In this document: piece after piece, positions 1-8,753 of the stretch
Layout of the letters: the number at the start of each line of letters is the position of its first letter
Position numbering within the stretch: position 1 is the stretch's first letter
DNA from: CAYRFQ01 sp964423615
GTDB taxonomy: Bacteria; Planctomycetota; Planctomycetia; Gemmatales; Gemmataceae
Direction: 5' to 3'
Length of the DNA stretch: 64,000 nucleotides
Assembly: GCA_964423615.1 (NCBI GenBank)
Contig: CAYRFQ010000008.1
Span: 112,645 to 176,644 of the forward strand
Made by a program: the position numbers and the translations under genes
The notes under the pieces: generated by a model
Databases searched by the model: none
The model's input: the letters and a program-made list of their open reading frames with translations, nothing else
Told to the model about the DNA's origin: nothing

Positions 1-93
1 GATGGTTCGGTTCGAAATCTTGTCAATTTCAACAAGAAGGAACTTCAAGCTTTAATCACCGTCAACGGAAACGAAAAGTTGCCAGAGTTGTAG
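1..93 (+). CDS. 3' end of an upstream gene (5' truncated)
   Basis: Frame 1 is open from the first base to a TAG at 91-93 and encodes the last 30 residues of a protein, ending in NGNEKLPEL. The fragment is too short for any family call. It lies in the same direction as the next gene, with about 170 bases between them. The call rests only on an open frame ending in a normal stop, so it could be chance. Confidence 0.4.
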   Translation, partial: DGSVRNLVNFNKKELQALITVNGNEKLPEL

Positions 94-265
94 ACATCCA
101 ATGGTCGAATTCGGCACGACATTGCCCCCCGACAGTCGCAACTGGTGCAACACATCAGGTCGGAACGAACCGGCTTCCTCGACTGATGTAATGCCGTCGG
201 AAACGCTCCGCTGGTGTGGTAAGATTTCAGGACATCTCGAATGTAGTTCCTTGAGGAGAGTCCCC

Positions 266-1642
266 GTGCGGAAACACATCATCGTTTTACTTCTCTCTTG
301 TCTCATCAATCCAGCAGCCCTGGCTCAGTTCGAAGGTCGGATGTACACTCGTCCCGAAGTTCCACCCAAGGATGTCCTCGATCGACTCAGCTTGACATTA
401 GCCTGGTCTGGGAAGATTAGAACGGCAGGGTTAAAGGACGGGATTGCCACGTTGCAAATCATGGGTCCCGCCAACAACAAGTCCAATGCTCACCTGCTTA
501 TCCAAACGATAGGTGGTGACATCGTTCAATATGATGCCGAGAACGGCGACCGTCTGTGGCGCACTCCAGTGAGAATTCCCTTCGAAAGCATCCTACCTAT
601 CACCTATAACCCTGACACCGTTTTCGTGTTTCGGGGCAACTACATGTTCGGCCTCGATCGCACGACAGGAAAACATCGTTTCTACACCGTGGACTATCTC
701 CAAACTGCCGAGAGGACGACCCTTCGACCACCATTGAACGTAAAATTGGGATACCGGCTCATTTTCCCTCCAACATCACCTCCGGTGGCCGATGACTTGG
801 CCGTCTTCATCCCGTCTGGACCGCGGATTGCTGCCTACTTAACTCCTTTCCCAAAGCCCAAAGACAAGAAGTTGTACACGGTTCCGGCCATTAACCCCGC
901 CAGTGCATTTCCCCCCGATGTCTTGGAACTGGAAAAGTTGAACCCACCGGCGTTGAAATTCATTTGGAGCAAACGATTCCTTGATTTCAATATCGCGACT
1001 CAGCCCGTGATCAGCGAGAAAGCTATCACAATCCCTGGAACCAATGGAGTCCTTCTCACTCACGACAAGTTCAACGGGGATCAACGTAAGCGCTACAAAG
1101 TCTTCGGCAAGCTCAGCGCAGCGTTAGGCCATTTCGGAAACCAGGTGTTCATTGGTACCGAAGAAACCTTGCTCTATGCCTTCGACGTCCAGGACAGAAG
1201 ACTCCAATGGCGGTACTTCTCAGGCGGAAGGATCAAGAAGCCGGTGCACGTCACCTACGAGGACGTTTTCATCACACCCGAAAAGGCTGGATTGTCTCGA
1301 CTCGATCGGAAGACGGGTCGGTCGCTATGGCGGAATCGCGACGCCAACATGTTCCTCGCAGTCAATCAGAAGTTCGTTTACGCAAGGGACTCCCGTGGAA
1401 ATCTCCTCGTGATTGATTACATGCGGGGTCGGACATTGGCCAAGCTGAACACTCGCGCCTTCACAATCACTTTGCCCCATACCTATACCGACCGGATCTA
1501 TATGGCGGCCCACAACGGCCGAATCATGTGCCTAAGACTGACCGAGAACGAGACCCCGGTGCTGCCGCGTTTCGATCCTGAGGCCGAAAAGAAGAAAACG
1601 AAGAAAAAGAAAAACGGTGACGATCTGCCACCGATCAACTAG
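266..1642 (+). CDS. Secreted PQQ-type beta-propeller repeat protein
   Basis: A 458-residue protein. I chose the GTG at 266 because a GAGGAGAG ribosome binding site sits 5 bases upstream (253-260) and the resulting N-terminus (VRKHIIVLLLSCL...ALAQ) is a classic signal peptide; the longer open frame from 101 would bury it. The body has repeated short blocks such as DAENGDRLWR, DRTTGKHRFY, DVQDRRLQW and DRKTGRSLWR, the Asp-x-x-(S/T)-Gly-x-x-x-W pattern of PQQ/BamB-like beta-propeller blades. The last residues are a lysine-rich tail (KKKTKKKKNG). Such proteins are usually exported scaffolds. No quinoprotein dehydrogenase active-site features are visible, so an enzyme role is not supported. The ABC permease starts 24 bases downstream, so they may be co-transcribed. 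Confidence 0.8.
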   Translation: MRKHIIVLLLSCLINPAALAQFEGRMYTRPEVPPKDVLDRLSLTLAWSGKIRTAGLKDGIATLQIMGPANNKSNAHLLIQTIGGDIVQYDAENGDRLWRTPVRIPFESILPITYNPDTVFVFRGNYMFGLDRTTGKHRFYTVDYLQTAERTTLRPPLNVKLGYRLIFPPTSPPVADDLAVFIPSGPRIAAYLTPFPKPKDKKLYTVPAINPASAFPPDVLELEKLNPPALKFIWSKRFLDFNIATQPVISEKAITIPGTNGVLLTHDKFNGDQRKRYKVFGKLSAALGHFGNQVFIGTEETLLYAFDVQDRRLQWRYFSGGRIKKPVHVTYEDVFITPEKAGLSRLDRKTGRSLWRNRDANMFLAVNQKFVYARDSRGNLLVIDYMRGRTLAKLNTRAFTITLPHTYTDRIYMAAHNGRIMCLRLTENETPVLPRFDPEAEKKKTKKKKNGDDLPPIN

Positions 1643-1666
1643 GGCCCTCTCTCAACGAGATCAATC

Positions 1667-3310
1667 GTGGTGTGGTGGCGATACCTGCTGTTGACAGTTT
1701 TGGGAGTCTTACTTGGACTCCCTCTCCTACTTCCCCTCATCGAATGTGGGTCCTCGGTCACGAAACTCGTTAGTCCCGATGAGTTATCTCGTCTCTTTTC
1801 GTTGGCCAAGACAACAACGCTATTGGTCATCAGCGTGGTGGGCATTTCGCTGCCAATGGGAATCATGTCCGGGCTCTTGCTCTTCCGGACGGACATGCTT
1901 GGTCGATCCCTGTTTTTGTTCGTCACCGGATTGATACTATTTGTTCCACTTCCCGTTTTCACATCGGCGTGGCAAGCGGCAGTTGGCTTCGATGGATGGC
2001 TACTTCCGCTCTGGGCACCGAGGCAGCGACAACCTTGGGCCGAAGGATTGTTTCCCGCTATCTGGGTCCACTCACTAGCCGCTATCCCATGGACAAGTTG
2101 GATCGTCGGATCGTGCTCACTATGGGTCGAACGAGAACTCGAAGAAGACGCCCTACTCGTCCACCCCCCCCTAACGGTCCTCTTGCGAGTTACAGTCTCA
2201 CGGTGTTACGCAGGAATAATCTGCGCGGCCATCTGGACTGCATTACAAGTCGTTGGCAACATCGTGGTCACCGACATGTTCCAGGTCCGAAGTTTTGCCG
2301 AGGAGGTCTACTTGGTGCTAAATCAGGGCTCCGAGGATGCGGTCACGAGTGCCGTTATGGTTTCACTACCGGCGATGTTCCTCTTTTGGGCTTTCCTCCT
2401 CAGCGTCGGAGCGTACGCCTACCGTTTGCTACCACCTCCGCTTTCGATCACCCGACCGCCACTGATCTTTTCGGCTGGACAATGGGGTTGGTGTTGGCTT
2501 TTGGGCTTGGTCGTTCTTTACGGATTCGTCCTTCTGTTGCCGATCTTCAGTCTGCTGCGTCAGGTGGGTATCGAAGGTAGCCCAGAGCGATGGTCATTCT
2601 CAGGAGCATTACTACAACTCACAAAAGCCGCTCGAGTCTCCGGAATCGAAGTCATCTCAAGTTTTGCTTGTGCGTGTATCGTCGGCGTCGTCGCTGGAGT
2701 TACAGCGTTGATCCTTTCGTCAAACCTGGCGAGAAATCGTTACTTGCGTTGGTTGGTCTTCGCGGTCCTTGCAGCTATCGCGGTGTTGCCAGGCCCCATT
2801 TTGGGAATCGGTCTGAAGAGCACAATTTTGTTTCTGATCTCAATGATTCCCATCCCGTTCGTCGAAAAGTGGCTTTACTTTGGACCGTCTTGGGTGCCGA
2901 TCGGATGGGCGTATTTTCTCCGCTGGTTCCCTGTTGCCTTTGCCGTCGTGTGGCTTGCTTACCGTTCGATTCCCAAGTCCCTCACCGACCAGAGTGATCT
3001 CGACGGACTCTCCGCCACTAGGCGATTATGGTCTTTGGAAGCACCGCTCACCCGCCGAGCCGTCTTCATCGCAAGCGGCGTCGTAACGGCCCTCTCTCTA
3101 GGGGAGGTCAGCACAAGCAAGTTGGCGGGAACGCCTGGTGTCCAGACGTTCTCGATGGTGGTCTTCGACCGGATGCACTACGGCGTCACTCAGGAAGTGG
3201 CGGCAATATGTCTGCTGCAATTGTCTCTGGTAGGAGCAATGGGCCTTTGCGGGTTGGTCTGGTGGGGAATCTTTCGAGGACGACAACGCACGAAATATGA
3301 CTTAGATTGA
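1667..3310 (+). CDS. Fused two-domain ABC transporter permease, Fe3+/thiamine type (FbpB-like)
   Basis: A 547-residue polytopic inner-membrane protein with about 12 hydrophobic segments arranged as two homologous halves. Each half has an EAA-type cytoplasmic loop that contacts the ATPase: around EEDALLVHPPLTVLLRV in the first half and LDGLSATRRLWSLEAPL in the second. This fused layout is typical of FbpB/ThiP permeases that import ferric iron or small organic cations with a periplasmic binding protein. The start is a GTG 24 bases after the propeller gene, with a poor ribosome binding site. No ATPase gene is adjacent. An iron-type binding lipoprotein is encoded at 59920-60945, so the system may be split across the chromosome. 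The substrate is inferred from fold family only. Confidence 0.8.
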   Translation: MVWWRYLLLTVLGVLLGLPLLLPLIECGSSVTKLVSPDELSRLFSLAKTTTLLVISVVGISLPMGIMSGLLLFRTDMLGRSLFLFVTGLILFVPLPVFTSAWQAAVGFDGWLLPLWAPRQRQPWAEGLFPAIWVHSLAAIPWTSWIVGSCSLWVERELEEDALLVHPPLTVLLRVTVSRCYAGIICAAIWTALQVVGNIVVTDMFQVRSFAEEVYLVLNQGSEDAVTSAVMVSLPAMFLFWAFLLSVGAYAYRLLPPPLSITRPPLIFSAGQWGWCWLLGLVVLYGFVLLLPIFSLLRQVGIEGSPERWSFSGALLQLTKAARVSGIEVISSFACACIVGVVAGVTALILSSNLARNRYLRWLVFAVLAAIAVLPGPILGIGLKSTILFLISMIPIPFVEKWLYFGPSWVPIGWAYFLRWFPVAFAVVWLAYRSIPKSLTDQSDLDGLSATRRLWSLEAPLTRRAVFIASGVVTALSLGEVSTSKLAGTPGVQTFSMVVFDRMHYGVTQEVAAICLLQLSLVGAMGLCGLVWWGIFRGRQRTKYDLD

Positions 3311-3326
3311 GCCACTTGCATACAAT
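3297..3326 (+). promoter_or_regulatory. Possible sigma-70 promoter for panB
   Basis: ATGACT (3297-3302) and TACAAT (3321-3326) are separated by 18 bases, matching 4/6 and 5/6 of the -35 and -10 consensus. The pair overlaps the end of the permease gene and would give a leader of about 200 bases before panB. It was found by eye only. Confidence 0.3.
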
Positions 3327-3534
3327 GATGGCAGAGATTCGCCATCGAGTCGACGAGTGCCGGATCGAATGATCATCAACATCACAAATGGCTCAGCCAT
3401 TCGAACGTGTCGAAGTTTTCAAAGCGTTTTCGACAATGCTTAGTGGGTTCGATCATTCCGAGGCCCCGGAACTCACAGACCTTGAGTTTCTGACCGAAAT
3501 GCTGCCATCGACATGTCAATACAAGGAGACCCCA

Positions 3535-4377
3535 ATGTCCATCACGAGGAAACACGGGCTCGGGGACCAAACGAATAACAGGCCCGCTAGCAAACCAGTC
3601 ACGGTGTTGGATTTTCTGGCTGTCAAATCTAGCGGAAAGAAACTAACCATGCTGACGGCCTACGACTATACAATGGCCAGGTTGCTGGATGCCGCCGGTG
3701 TGGATTGTCTTCTCGTGGGTGATTCGTTGAGCATGGTCATGCAGGGCAACTCGACTTCGATTCCTGTGACACTGGATGAAATGATATACCACACTCGCCT
3801 TGTCTGTCGCGGAACACAAAGAGCCTGTGTTGTCGGGGATCTACCATTTCTTTCCTACCAAGTGAGCCCAGAAAAAGCGGTCGAGAATGCTGGCAGGCTT
3901 CTCAAGGAAGGTGGGGCTCATGCCGTAAAGCTCGAAGGCGGAGTCCGAGTCCAAAAAGCACTTCGAGCGATCACGGACGCCGACATCCCAGTCATGGGAC
4001 ACATCGGGATGACGCCACAGTCGGTTCACGCGCTCGGAGGATTTCGCGTCCAACGCAACGGCCAGAAGATCATCGACGACGCCAAGGCTGTCGAAGAAAG
4101 CGGCGCGTTTGCAATCGTTGTGGAGTGCGTCCCCGAAGAAATTGCCGAGGAAATTACCGCCACCCTGAAGATACCAACGATCGGAATTGGAGCAGGTGCC
4201 AAGTGCGACGGGCAGGTGCTGGTCATCCACGACATGCTTGGAATGTTCCCAGATTTTACGCCCAAGTTCGTCAAGCAATACGAGAACCTCGGCGAACAAA
4301 TCTCCGCTGCCGTTAAACGCTTTTGCCAGGAGGTCCAGGAGAGTACATTCCCCGCCGCCGAGCACACCTACAAGTAA
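3535..4377 (+). CDS. panB: 3-methyl-2-oxobutanoate hydroxymethyltransferase
   Basis: PanB transfers a hydroxymethyl group from 5,10-methylenetetrahydrofolate to 2-oxoisovalerate to form ketopantoate, the first committed step of pantothenate and coenzyme A synthesis, in the cytosol. The ATG at 3535 has AAGGAG 6 bases upstream and gives 280 residues, close to the family length. Family signatures are VGDSLSMVMQG with metal-binding Asp63, VVGDLPF with Asp102, KLEGG with Lys132 and Glu134, HIGMTPQ, and the catalytic ECVP with Glu197. About the first 20 residues are an extra tail before VTVLDFLAVK. No other pantothenate gene is nearby. The upstream frame continues to 3388 but lacks PanB homology and a ribosome binding site. 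Confidence 0.95.
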   Translation: MSITRKHGLGDQTNNRPASKPVTVLDFLAVKSSGKKLTMLTAYDYTMARLLDAAGVDCLLVGDSLSMVMQGNSTSIPVTLDEMIYHTRLVCRGTQRACVVGDLPFLSYQVSPEKAVENAGRLLKEGGAHAVKLEGGVRVQKALRAITDADIPVMGHIGMTPQSVHALGGFRVQRNGQKIIDDAKAVEESGAFAIVVECVPEEIAEEITATLKIPTIGIGAGAKCDGQVLVIHDMLGMFPDFTPKFVKQYENLGEQISAAVKRFCQEVQESTFPAAEHTYK

Positions 4378-4615
4378 TTCCTCCTGCAAAGAAAACCAAT
4401 GGGTTGGTACAAGTTCAAAACCCCATCGTAGTTTTTGCCGAATCGTGCTGCTATCATGCCAACCAGTCCTGGTCTGGTGTTCCGAAATTCGGCTGCGACC
4501 TCCTTCCTGATGCTCACAAATCACTGAAGTCTCTTTTCCGTTGCACTTCCGTCGCGAGCCGAGTATCACGGACTTTTTGCTATTCCACGGACTCACCTCA
4601 AGAGGAGTGCAACGA

Positions 4616-6031
4616 ATGAGTCAACGTATTCTCGCAGCCAGCATGGCCATCCTGGTCACTCTTGCCTTCGCCTCTCGATCCGAAGCAACCGGAAAACAAA
4701 AGAAGCCAAACATCATTTTCATTCTCGCCGACGATCTGGGGTACGGCGATGTTGGGTGTTACGGTCAGAAGAAGATCAAAACGCCCAACATCGACGCCCT
4801 CGCCAAACAGGGCATGCTGTTCACGCAAGCCTACGCCGGTAGTACCGTCTGCGCCCCGTCTCGGTGCACGCTCATGACTGGTAAGCATACAGGTAACTGT
4901 CGAATTCGCGGAAATGCTCGAGTACCGCTTCTCCCTGGCGATATCACCATCGCAGAGATCCTGAAGGCTGCCGGGTACGTCACTGGGCTCATCGGCAAAT
5001 GGGGTCTCGGGGAAGCCGACTCCACCGGCATCCCAAACAAACAAGGTTTCGACTACTTCTACGGGTACCTGAACCAACGCAATGCCCACAACTACTATCC
5101 GCCGTTCTTGTGGCGCAATCAAAAGAAAGTCGAGCTACCAAACGTCGTCCCTAAATACAACATAGCAACCAAACGCGTGGCCTACTCCCACGATTTAATT
5201 ACTGACGAAGCACTCAAGTTCGTCAAAAAGAACAAGGCCAACCCGTTTTTCCTGTATCTGGCCTACACAATACCACACGCGAACAATGAACGTGGCCGGA
5301 TCAAATACAAGGGACTACCTGACGGAATGGAAGTCCCGAGTGATGAACCTTACTCAAAGATGCCCTGGCCGATCCCCCAAAAAAATCATGCTGCGATGAT
5401 TACCCGAATGGATCGCGATATCGGGCGGCTGATCCATTTGCTAGAGGACCTTGGTCTGGCGGAAGATACAATCGTCTTCTTCTCGAGCGACAACGGTCCC
5501 CATCGTGAGGGTGGAGGCGATCCGGCCTTCTTCCAGAGTTGGGGACCACTTCGCGGTTTCAAAAGGTCGCTCCACGAGGGTGGAATTCGCGTTCCGACGA
5601 TCGTCGTCTGGAAAGGCAAAATCCCAGCCGGTTCGAGAAGCGACTTCCAGTGGGCGTTCTGGGATTTCTTGCCAACGGCGGCCGAATTGGCAGGTACCAA
5701 GACTCCCAAGGACATCGATGGCATTTCCATCGTCCCAACACTCTTGAACCAAAAAGGCCAAAAGCAACGCAAATATCTCTACTGGGAATTTCATGAGAGA
5801 GGCTTCGCTCAAGGTCTACGCATGGGCAAGTGGAAGGCCGTGAAGCTCAACAAGGCCCCCGTGCAAATCTACGACCTCAATAAGGACCTTCACGAGGACA
5901 AGAACATTGCCGAACAAAACCCCATGATCGCAACTCAAGTCGAGCGATTGCTGCGCGAAGCAAGGACCGATTCGATGGATTGGCCAATTCGATACGCTCG
6001 CAAAGGAAAACAGAAACGTAAGAAGCGATAA
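4616..6031 (+). CDS. Secreted arylsulfatase (sulfatase S1 family)
   Basis: A 471-residue sulfatase that would hydrolyse sulfate esters, probably on sulfated polysaccharides or glycans, outside the cytoplasm. The ATG at 4616 has AGGAG 8 bases upstream and is followed by a signal peptide (about residues 1-24). The chain starts with PNIIFILADDLGYGD, whose Asp39-Asp40 bind calcium. CAPSR with Cys79 is the C-x-P-S-R formylglycine motif, and TGKHTG follows. Further catalytic blocks are GLIGKWGLGE and SSDNGPH. The C-terminus is rich in Lys/Arg (RKGKQKRKKR), possibly for surface charge. The maturase that makes formylglycine is not in the window. Substrate cannot be told from the sequence. Planctomycetes typically carry many such genes. 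Confidence 0.93.
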   Translation: MSQRILAASMAILVTLAFASRSEATGKQKKPNIIFILADDLGYGDVGCYGQKKIKTPNIDALAKQGMLFTQAYAGSTVCAPSRCTLMTGKHTGNCRIRGNARVPLLPGDITIAEILKAAGYVTGLIGKWGLGEADSTGIPNKQGFDYFYGYLNQRNAHNYYPPFLWRNQKKVELPNVVPKYNIATKRVAYSHDLITDEALKFVKKNKANPFFLYLAYTIPHANNERGRIKYKGLPDGMEVPSDEPYSKMPWPIPQKNHAAMITRMDRDIGRLIHLLEDLGLAEDTIVFFSSDNGPHREGGGDPAFFQSWGPLRGFKRSLHEGGIRVPTIVVWKGKIPAGSRSDFQWAFWDFLPTAAELAGTKTPKDIDGISIVPTLLNQKGQKQRKYLYWEFHERGFAQGLRMGKWKAVKLNKAPVQIYDLNKDLHEDKNIAEQNPMIATQVERLLREARTDSMDWPIRYARKGKQKRKKR

Positions 6032-6261
6032 CCGAGTGTTCACAACCCGAGCTTGCTCGTAAATACGACTTGGAATGTGTCCAAAACAAACGAGACCCGC
6101 GAATGCATCCAAGTCGTGTTGCTTTTGGCAGCGGGGTAAGCTCATGATGAGATGGGCACACCGTTCGCGCAACAAAGCGTCTCGTGCCAAATGCCGTCAG
6201 CGACTGTTTCATGAGACGCATTCTTCTCCATAATTCAGACCACACCAATTCAAGTGATTTT

Positions 6262-6302
6262 GGCCATCGCAGGCTGCCAAGGTGCAAGAGCGATGGTCTT
6301 TT
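6262..6302 (+). terminator. Hairpin with T-run downstream of the sulfatase
   Basis: A stem formed by 6262-6270 and 6290-6298 (CCATCGC with GCGATGG, plus two flanking pairs, one a G-T wobble) is followed by TTTTATATT. It lies about 230 bases after the sulfatase stop, so it could end that transcript. Confidence 0.45.
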
Positions 6303-6474
6303 ATATTCTGTGTTGTTGTTCTTCAACGAAAAGTTCTGACTGAAACTCAAATCGATAAAAGAAACGATTTTGATTATTTTTGTGTAATTATTAAAAGAAA
6401 AACCTTGAAAAAAGAACTTAAAAATCTAAAATATAAACATAGACAACCGCTGTTCTTCTGTCTCAGGTACAAAA
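6303..6474. other. AT-rich leader before the SWIM gene
   Basis: The 172 bases between the hairpin and the small SWIM gene are strikingly AT-rich, with long A-runs, unlike most of the window. I see no convincing coding frame and no clean -35/-10 pair, although AT-rich hexamers abound. It is probably the promoter and 5' leader of the next gene. The rest of the gap (6032-6261) shows nothing recognisable. Confidence 0.5.
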
Positions 6475-6855
6475 ATGACAACTTCCAATCTTAATCCAGA
6501 TAGTCCCAACGTAGTCTCAATGCGGACTACCATTCCTGGACCGGACCGCAAGCGTACCCCTTGTGAGTATAGATACCGGTTGATTTACCGAAGTGAAAAC
6601 CCGCAAGACGAAGGCTGCGTGCTGGCTTGGGAAGTTCTTGGTGGGCGAATGATCTACCAAATTGCGTTGGAACGGGAGGAGGCTGGCGACCTCAGGGCAC
6701 ATTGCACATGTGCTGATGCCATCTATCGAGGTGACCAACCCGGACACGTTTGTAAACATGTACAGGGGTTATTACAACTAGGAACAGAAATGTATCATGA
6801 GCTGAGTGGACCGGCGTACTCGGCTCAACCAGAAGTCAGTGCCGAGGCTGCCTAA
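6475..6855 (+). CDS. Small SWIM-type zinc-finger protein
   Basis: A 126-residue soluble protein with Cys77, Cys79, Cys93 and His95 spaced as C-x-C-x13-C-x-H (HCTCAD...HVCKH), the SWIM zinc-finger signature. SWIM domains bind DNA or proteins and are usually attached to larger proteins such as helicases or transposases; here the domain is nearly the whole protein. The N-terminal half (RYRLIYRSENPQDEGCVLAW) looks like a short beta-rich segment. The gene stands alone behind an AT-rich leader and is convergent with the next gene. The partner or target is unknown. Confidence 0.7.
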   Translation: MTTSNLNPDSPNVVSMRTTIPGPDRKRTPCEYRYRLIYRSENPQDEGCVLAWEVLGGRMIYQIALEREEAGDLRAHCTCADAIYRGDQPGHVCKHVQGLLQLGTEMYHELSGPAYSAQPEVSAEAA

Positions 6856-6892
6856 GGGAAACGAAGCGAAGGATTTAGTCACAACCCGCGCC

Positions 6893-7453
6893 TCAATCCG
6901 AGTTGTCCCGATTACGAAAATCGTTCATGATCAATTCGACGCGGTTTCGTGTGCGGCTGACGCGACGAACGTACCACTGTACGTGACCGTCTGTGTGGTG
7001 AAAAATGCCTCGTGTGAATGTGGAAGGAGCATCTTTTTTTTCGTCTTCTTGCAAGTTACTCAGAATCAAATTCTCGTAAATCGCTTCCATCCCAAAATGC
7101 TTGTACGTTTCCGGAGGGAGAGCAACAAAATCGCGACTGACGTACTTGACTTCATCATCGACTACTTTGACCTGGTACTCTCCAGGAGTCGTTAAAGGAA
7201 CTGGCTCCACAATGTCTCCGATCCGCCGCACCTTGAAGTACATCACATAACTACTAGGCCCTTTTTCCTTCCATCTGGCTAACCCAGCTTCGACATCTTC
7301 CCGAGTCAACAGTTGGTTTACGTTGTAGATTATGAGAGTCGTTATCGCCGTCGCCACCAGCACAACGATCACCACGAAAAACCAAATCCACGAGCGAGGT
7401 TTGGGTAGACGAGGAGCTGTGTCGGCTGAGTCGATAATTTGTGGTTTTGTCAT
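6893..7453 (-). CDS. Membrane-anchored protein, possibly DUF6174-like
   Basis: A 186-residue protein from the MTKPQII start at 7453 (the frame runs 15 codons further upstream without support). It has a short cytoplasmic tail, one transmembrane helix (about WIWFFVVIVVLVATAITTL) and an exported domain. That domain begins with LARWKEKGPSSYVMYFKVRR and continues with a V-x-V-x-D-x-E-V strand and a later MEAIYENL segment. The order resembles DUF6174 domains (W..KG..sY..., then a dG.v turn, then a helix), but this is a by-eye likeness. The glycosyltransferase gene lies 66 bases upstream in the same direction, so the two may be co-transcribed. Confidence 0.6.
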   Translation of the reverse strand: MTKPQIIDSADTAPRLPKPRSWIWFFVVIVVLVATAITTLIIYNVNQLLTREDVEAGLARWKEKGPSSYVMYFKVRRIGDIVEPVPLTTPGEYQVKVVDDEVKYVSRDFVALPPETYKHFGMEAIYENLILSNLQEDEKKDAPSTFTRGIFHHTDGHVQWYVRRVSRTRNRVELIMNDFRNRDNSD

Positions 7454-7519
7454 GGGTCGAGTCGTGTCGAAAAGTGTCGCAACGCTTTTACAACCCATTG
7501 TAGCCGAGTCATCAGAAAA

Positions 7520-8596
7520 TCAAGCAGCCTTCTCCGTCAAGTCGGCATACCGCGCAACCAAAGAGTCCGGACTGGCGTTCTGCCTGGCGCTAATCTTTGC
7601 GGCATCGCCCATAGCCTCTCGAAGTTCCGGGTCGTCGATCAACCGTTTGGTCGCACGTGCGAGTTTGACTTTATCACCAGCCGGGACGACGTATCCAGTT
7701 CGTCCATCCTGAATGAGTCCTGATCCACCGAGTCGATCCGACACGACTACAGGACGACCGAGGGCCATCGCCTCGACCATCACCTGCAAACCACACTCCT
7801 GGAGGCTCGGTACCCAAACGACACCGGCGCAACGCAAGGACTCACGGATGTTGGGAACGTTTCCAGTAATGGAAATGCGGTCCGGCTTGAGAACGCAACT
7901 CCGAAACTCCGAAAGTCGAGATGTGAACGAGCCACTCCCAACGAATTCCAGATGGACCTCTTTGTGGAGGATTCCCAACAAATCGAAGCTCCACGCGGCC
8001 TCCAAGAACCCTTTCTCGGGGGTGATTGGCCCAATGCAACAAATCGAAAAACCTGCCTTTGGTTCGCAACGATCATTTTCATTCGGTGAGAACCAAACTT
8101 CCGGGGTCGGTGCGAGCCCAACACACTCCACTTGACCCACTGGAAGCCCCGAATTCACACACCTAGCTTTCTCTCCAGGTGTTCGCACAAAAATCCGGGC
8201 CGCTCCGTGTAGCAACCAACGATCCACCAGTGCAATGGGTTCTCGGTCAGTCCGTGGAGCCACACCGCTAACCACGAACGGCCACCGGGATTTCGGAAAC
8301 ACAGTGCGATAACACCTCACGACGGGCAACCCACTCAAATGGACGAGATCCGGGTCGAGAGATTTGATCAGAGTCCGTAAGCGAAACACGCCACTAAACT
8401 CCCAACGCCCCGATACCCCAACAAGATGAACCGTCGCTCCCGCGCGCTCGAAATCGAGCTGGCGTGGTCCAGTGTTTTGAAGGCTCACGACGTCCACTCG
8501 ATGCCCTGCCCTCGAGAGTCCATCAACGAGGGTGAAAACCTGACTCGTGGTGCCGGAGTAACGAAGGTGCGGAACGACGAAGAGGTGATGCGGCAT
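7520..8596 (-). CDS. GT4-family glycosyltransferase
   Basis: A 358-residue GT-B-fold glycosyltransferase that would transfer a sugar from a nucleotide sugar to a cell-envelope or exopolysaccharide acceptor in the cytosol. The ATG at 8596 is preceded by a GGAGGAG-type ribosome binding site and opens with HLFVVPHLRYSGTTSQV, the N-terminal Rossmann start with a glycine-containing loop. Family 4 marks are IGPITPEKGF near the middle and the E-x7-E motif in PSLQECGLQVMVEAMALG, which binds the donor. Donor and acceptor are unknown. It lies upstream of the anchored gene at 6893-7453 and downstream of hpt. Confidence 0.85.
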   Translation of the reverse strand: MPHHLFVVPHLRYSGTTSQVFTLVDGLSRAGHRVDVVSLQNTGPRQLDFERAGATVHLVGVSGRWEFSGVFRLRTLIKSLDPDLVHLSGLPVVRCYRTVFPKSRWPFVVSGVAPRTDREPIALVDRWLLHGAARIFVRTPGEKARCVNSGLPVGQVECVGLAPTPEVWFSPNENDRCEPKAGFSICCIGPITPEKGFLEAAWSFDLLGILHKEVHLEFVGSGSFTSRLSEFRSCVLKPDRISITGNVPNIRESLRCAGVVWVPSLQECGLQVMVEAMALGRPVVVSDRLGGSGLIQDGRTGYVVPAGDKVKLARATKRLIDDPELREAMGDAAKISARQNASPDSLVARYADLTEKAA

Positions 8597-8753
8597 GATA
8601 AAGCTCCTCCATGAACCGAGTCTTGGAAAACGCAAGATGCCAGCCGTCTCCACACGACTCCGGATTGGTGTAGAAATGTTCGTGCTTAGCCCAGCAAGAA
8701 TTGGCCGTTGGCGTTTCAGTTACACCGCAGACCACGCCCAACACCCACGAACT

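Noticed and set aside
101..265. Longer start of the beta-propeller gene at 101
   Set aside because: It would place 55 polar residues before a perfect signal peptide, and the GTG at 266 has a good ribosome binding site.
3388..3534. Longer panB starting at 3388
   Set aside because: The extra residues have no PanB likeness, and AAGGAG precisely precedes the ATG at 3535.
6303..6474. Sigma-70 promoter in the AT-rich leader of the SWIM gene
   Set aside because: TTGAAA and TTGATT hexamers occur, but no -10 better than 3/6 lies at 16-18 bases, so none is reported.
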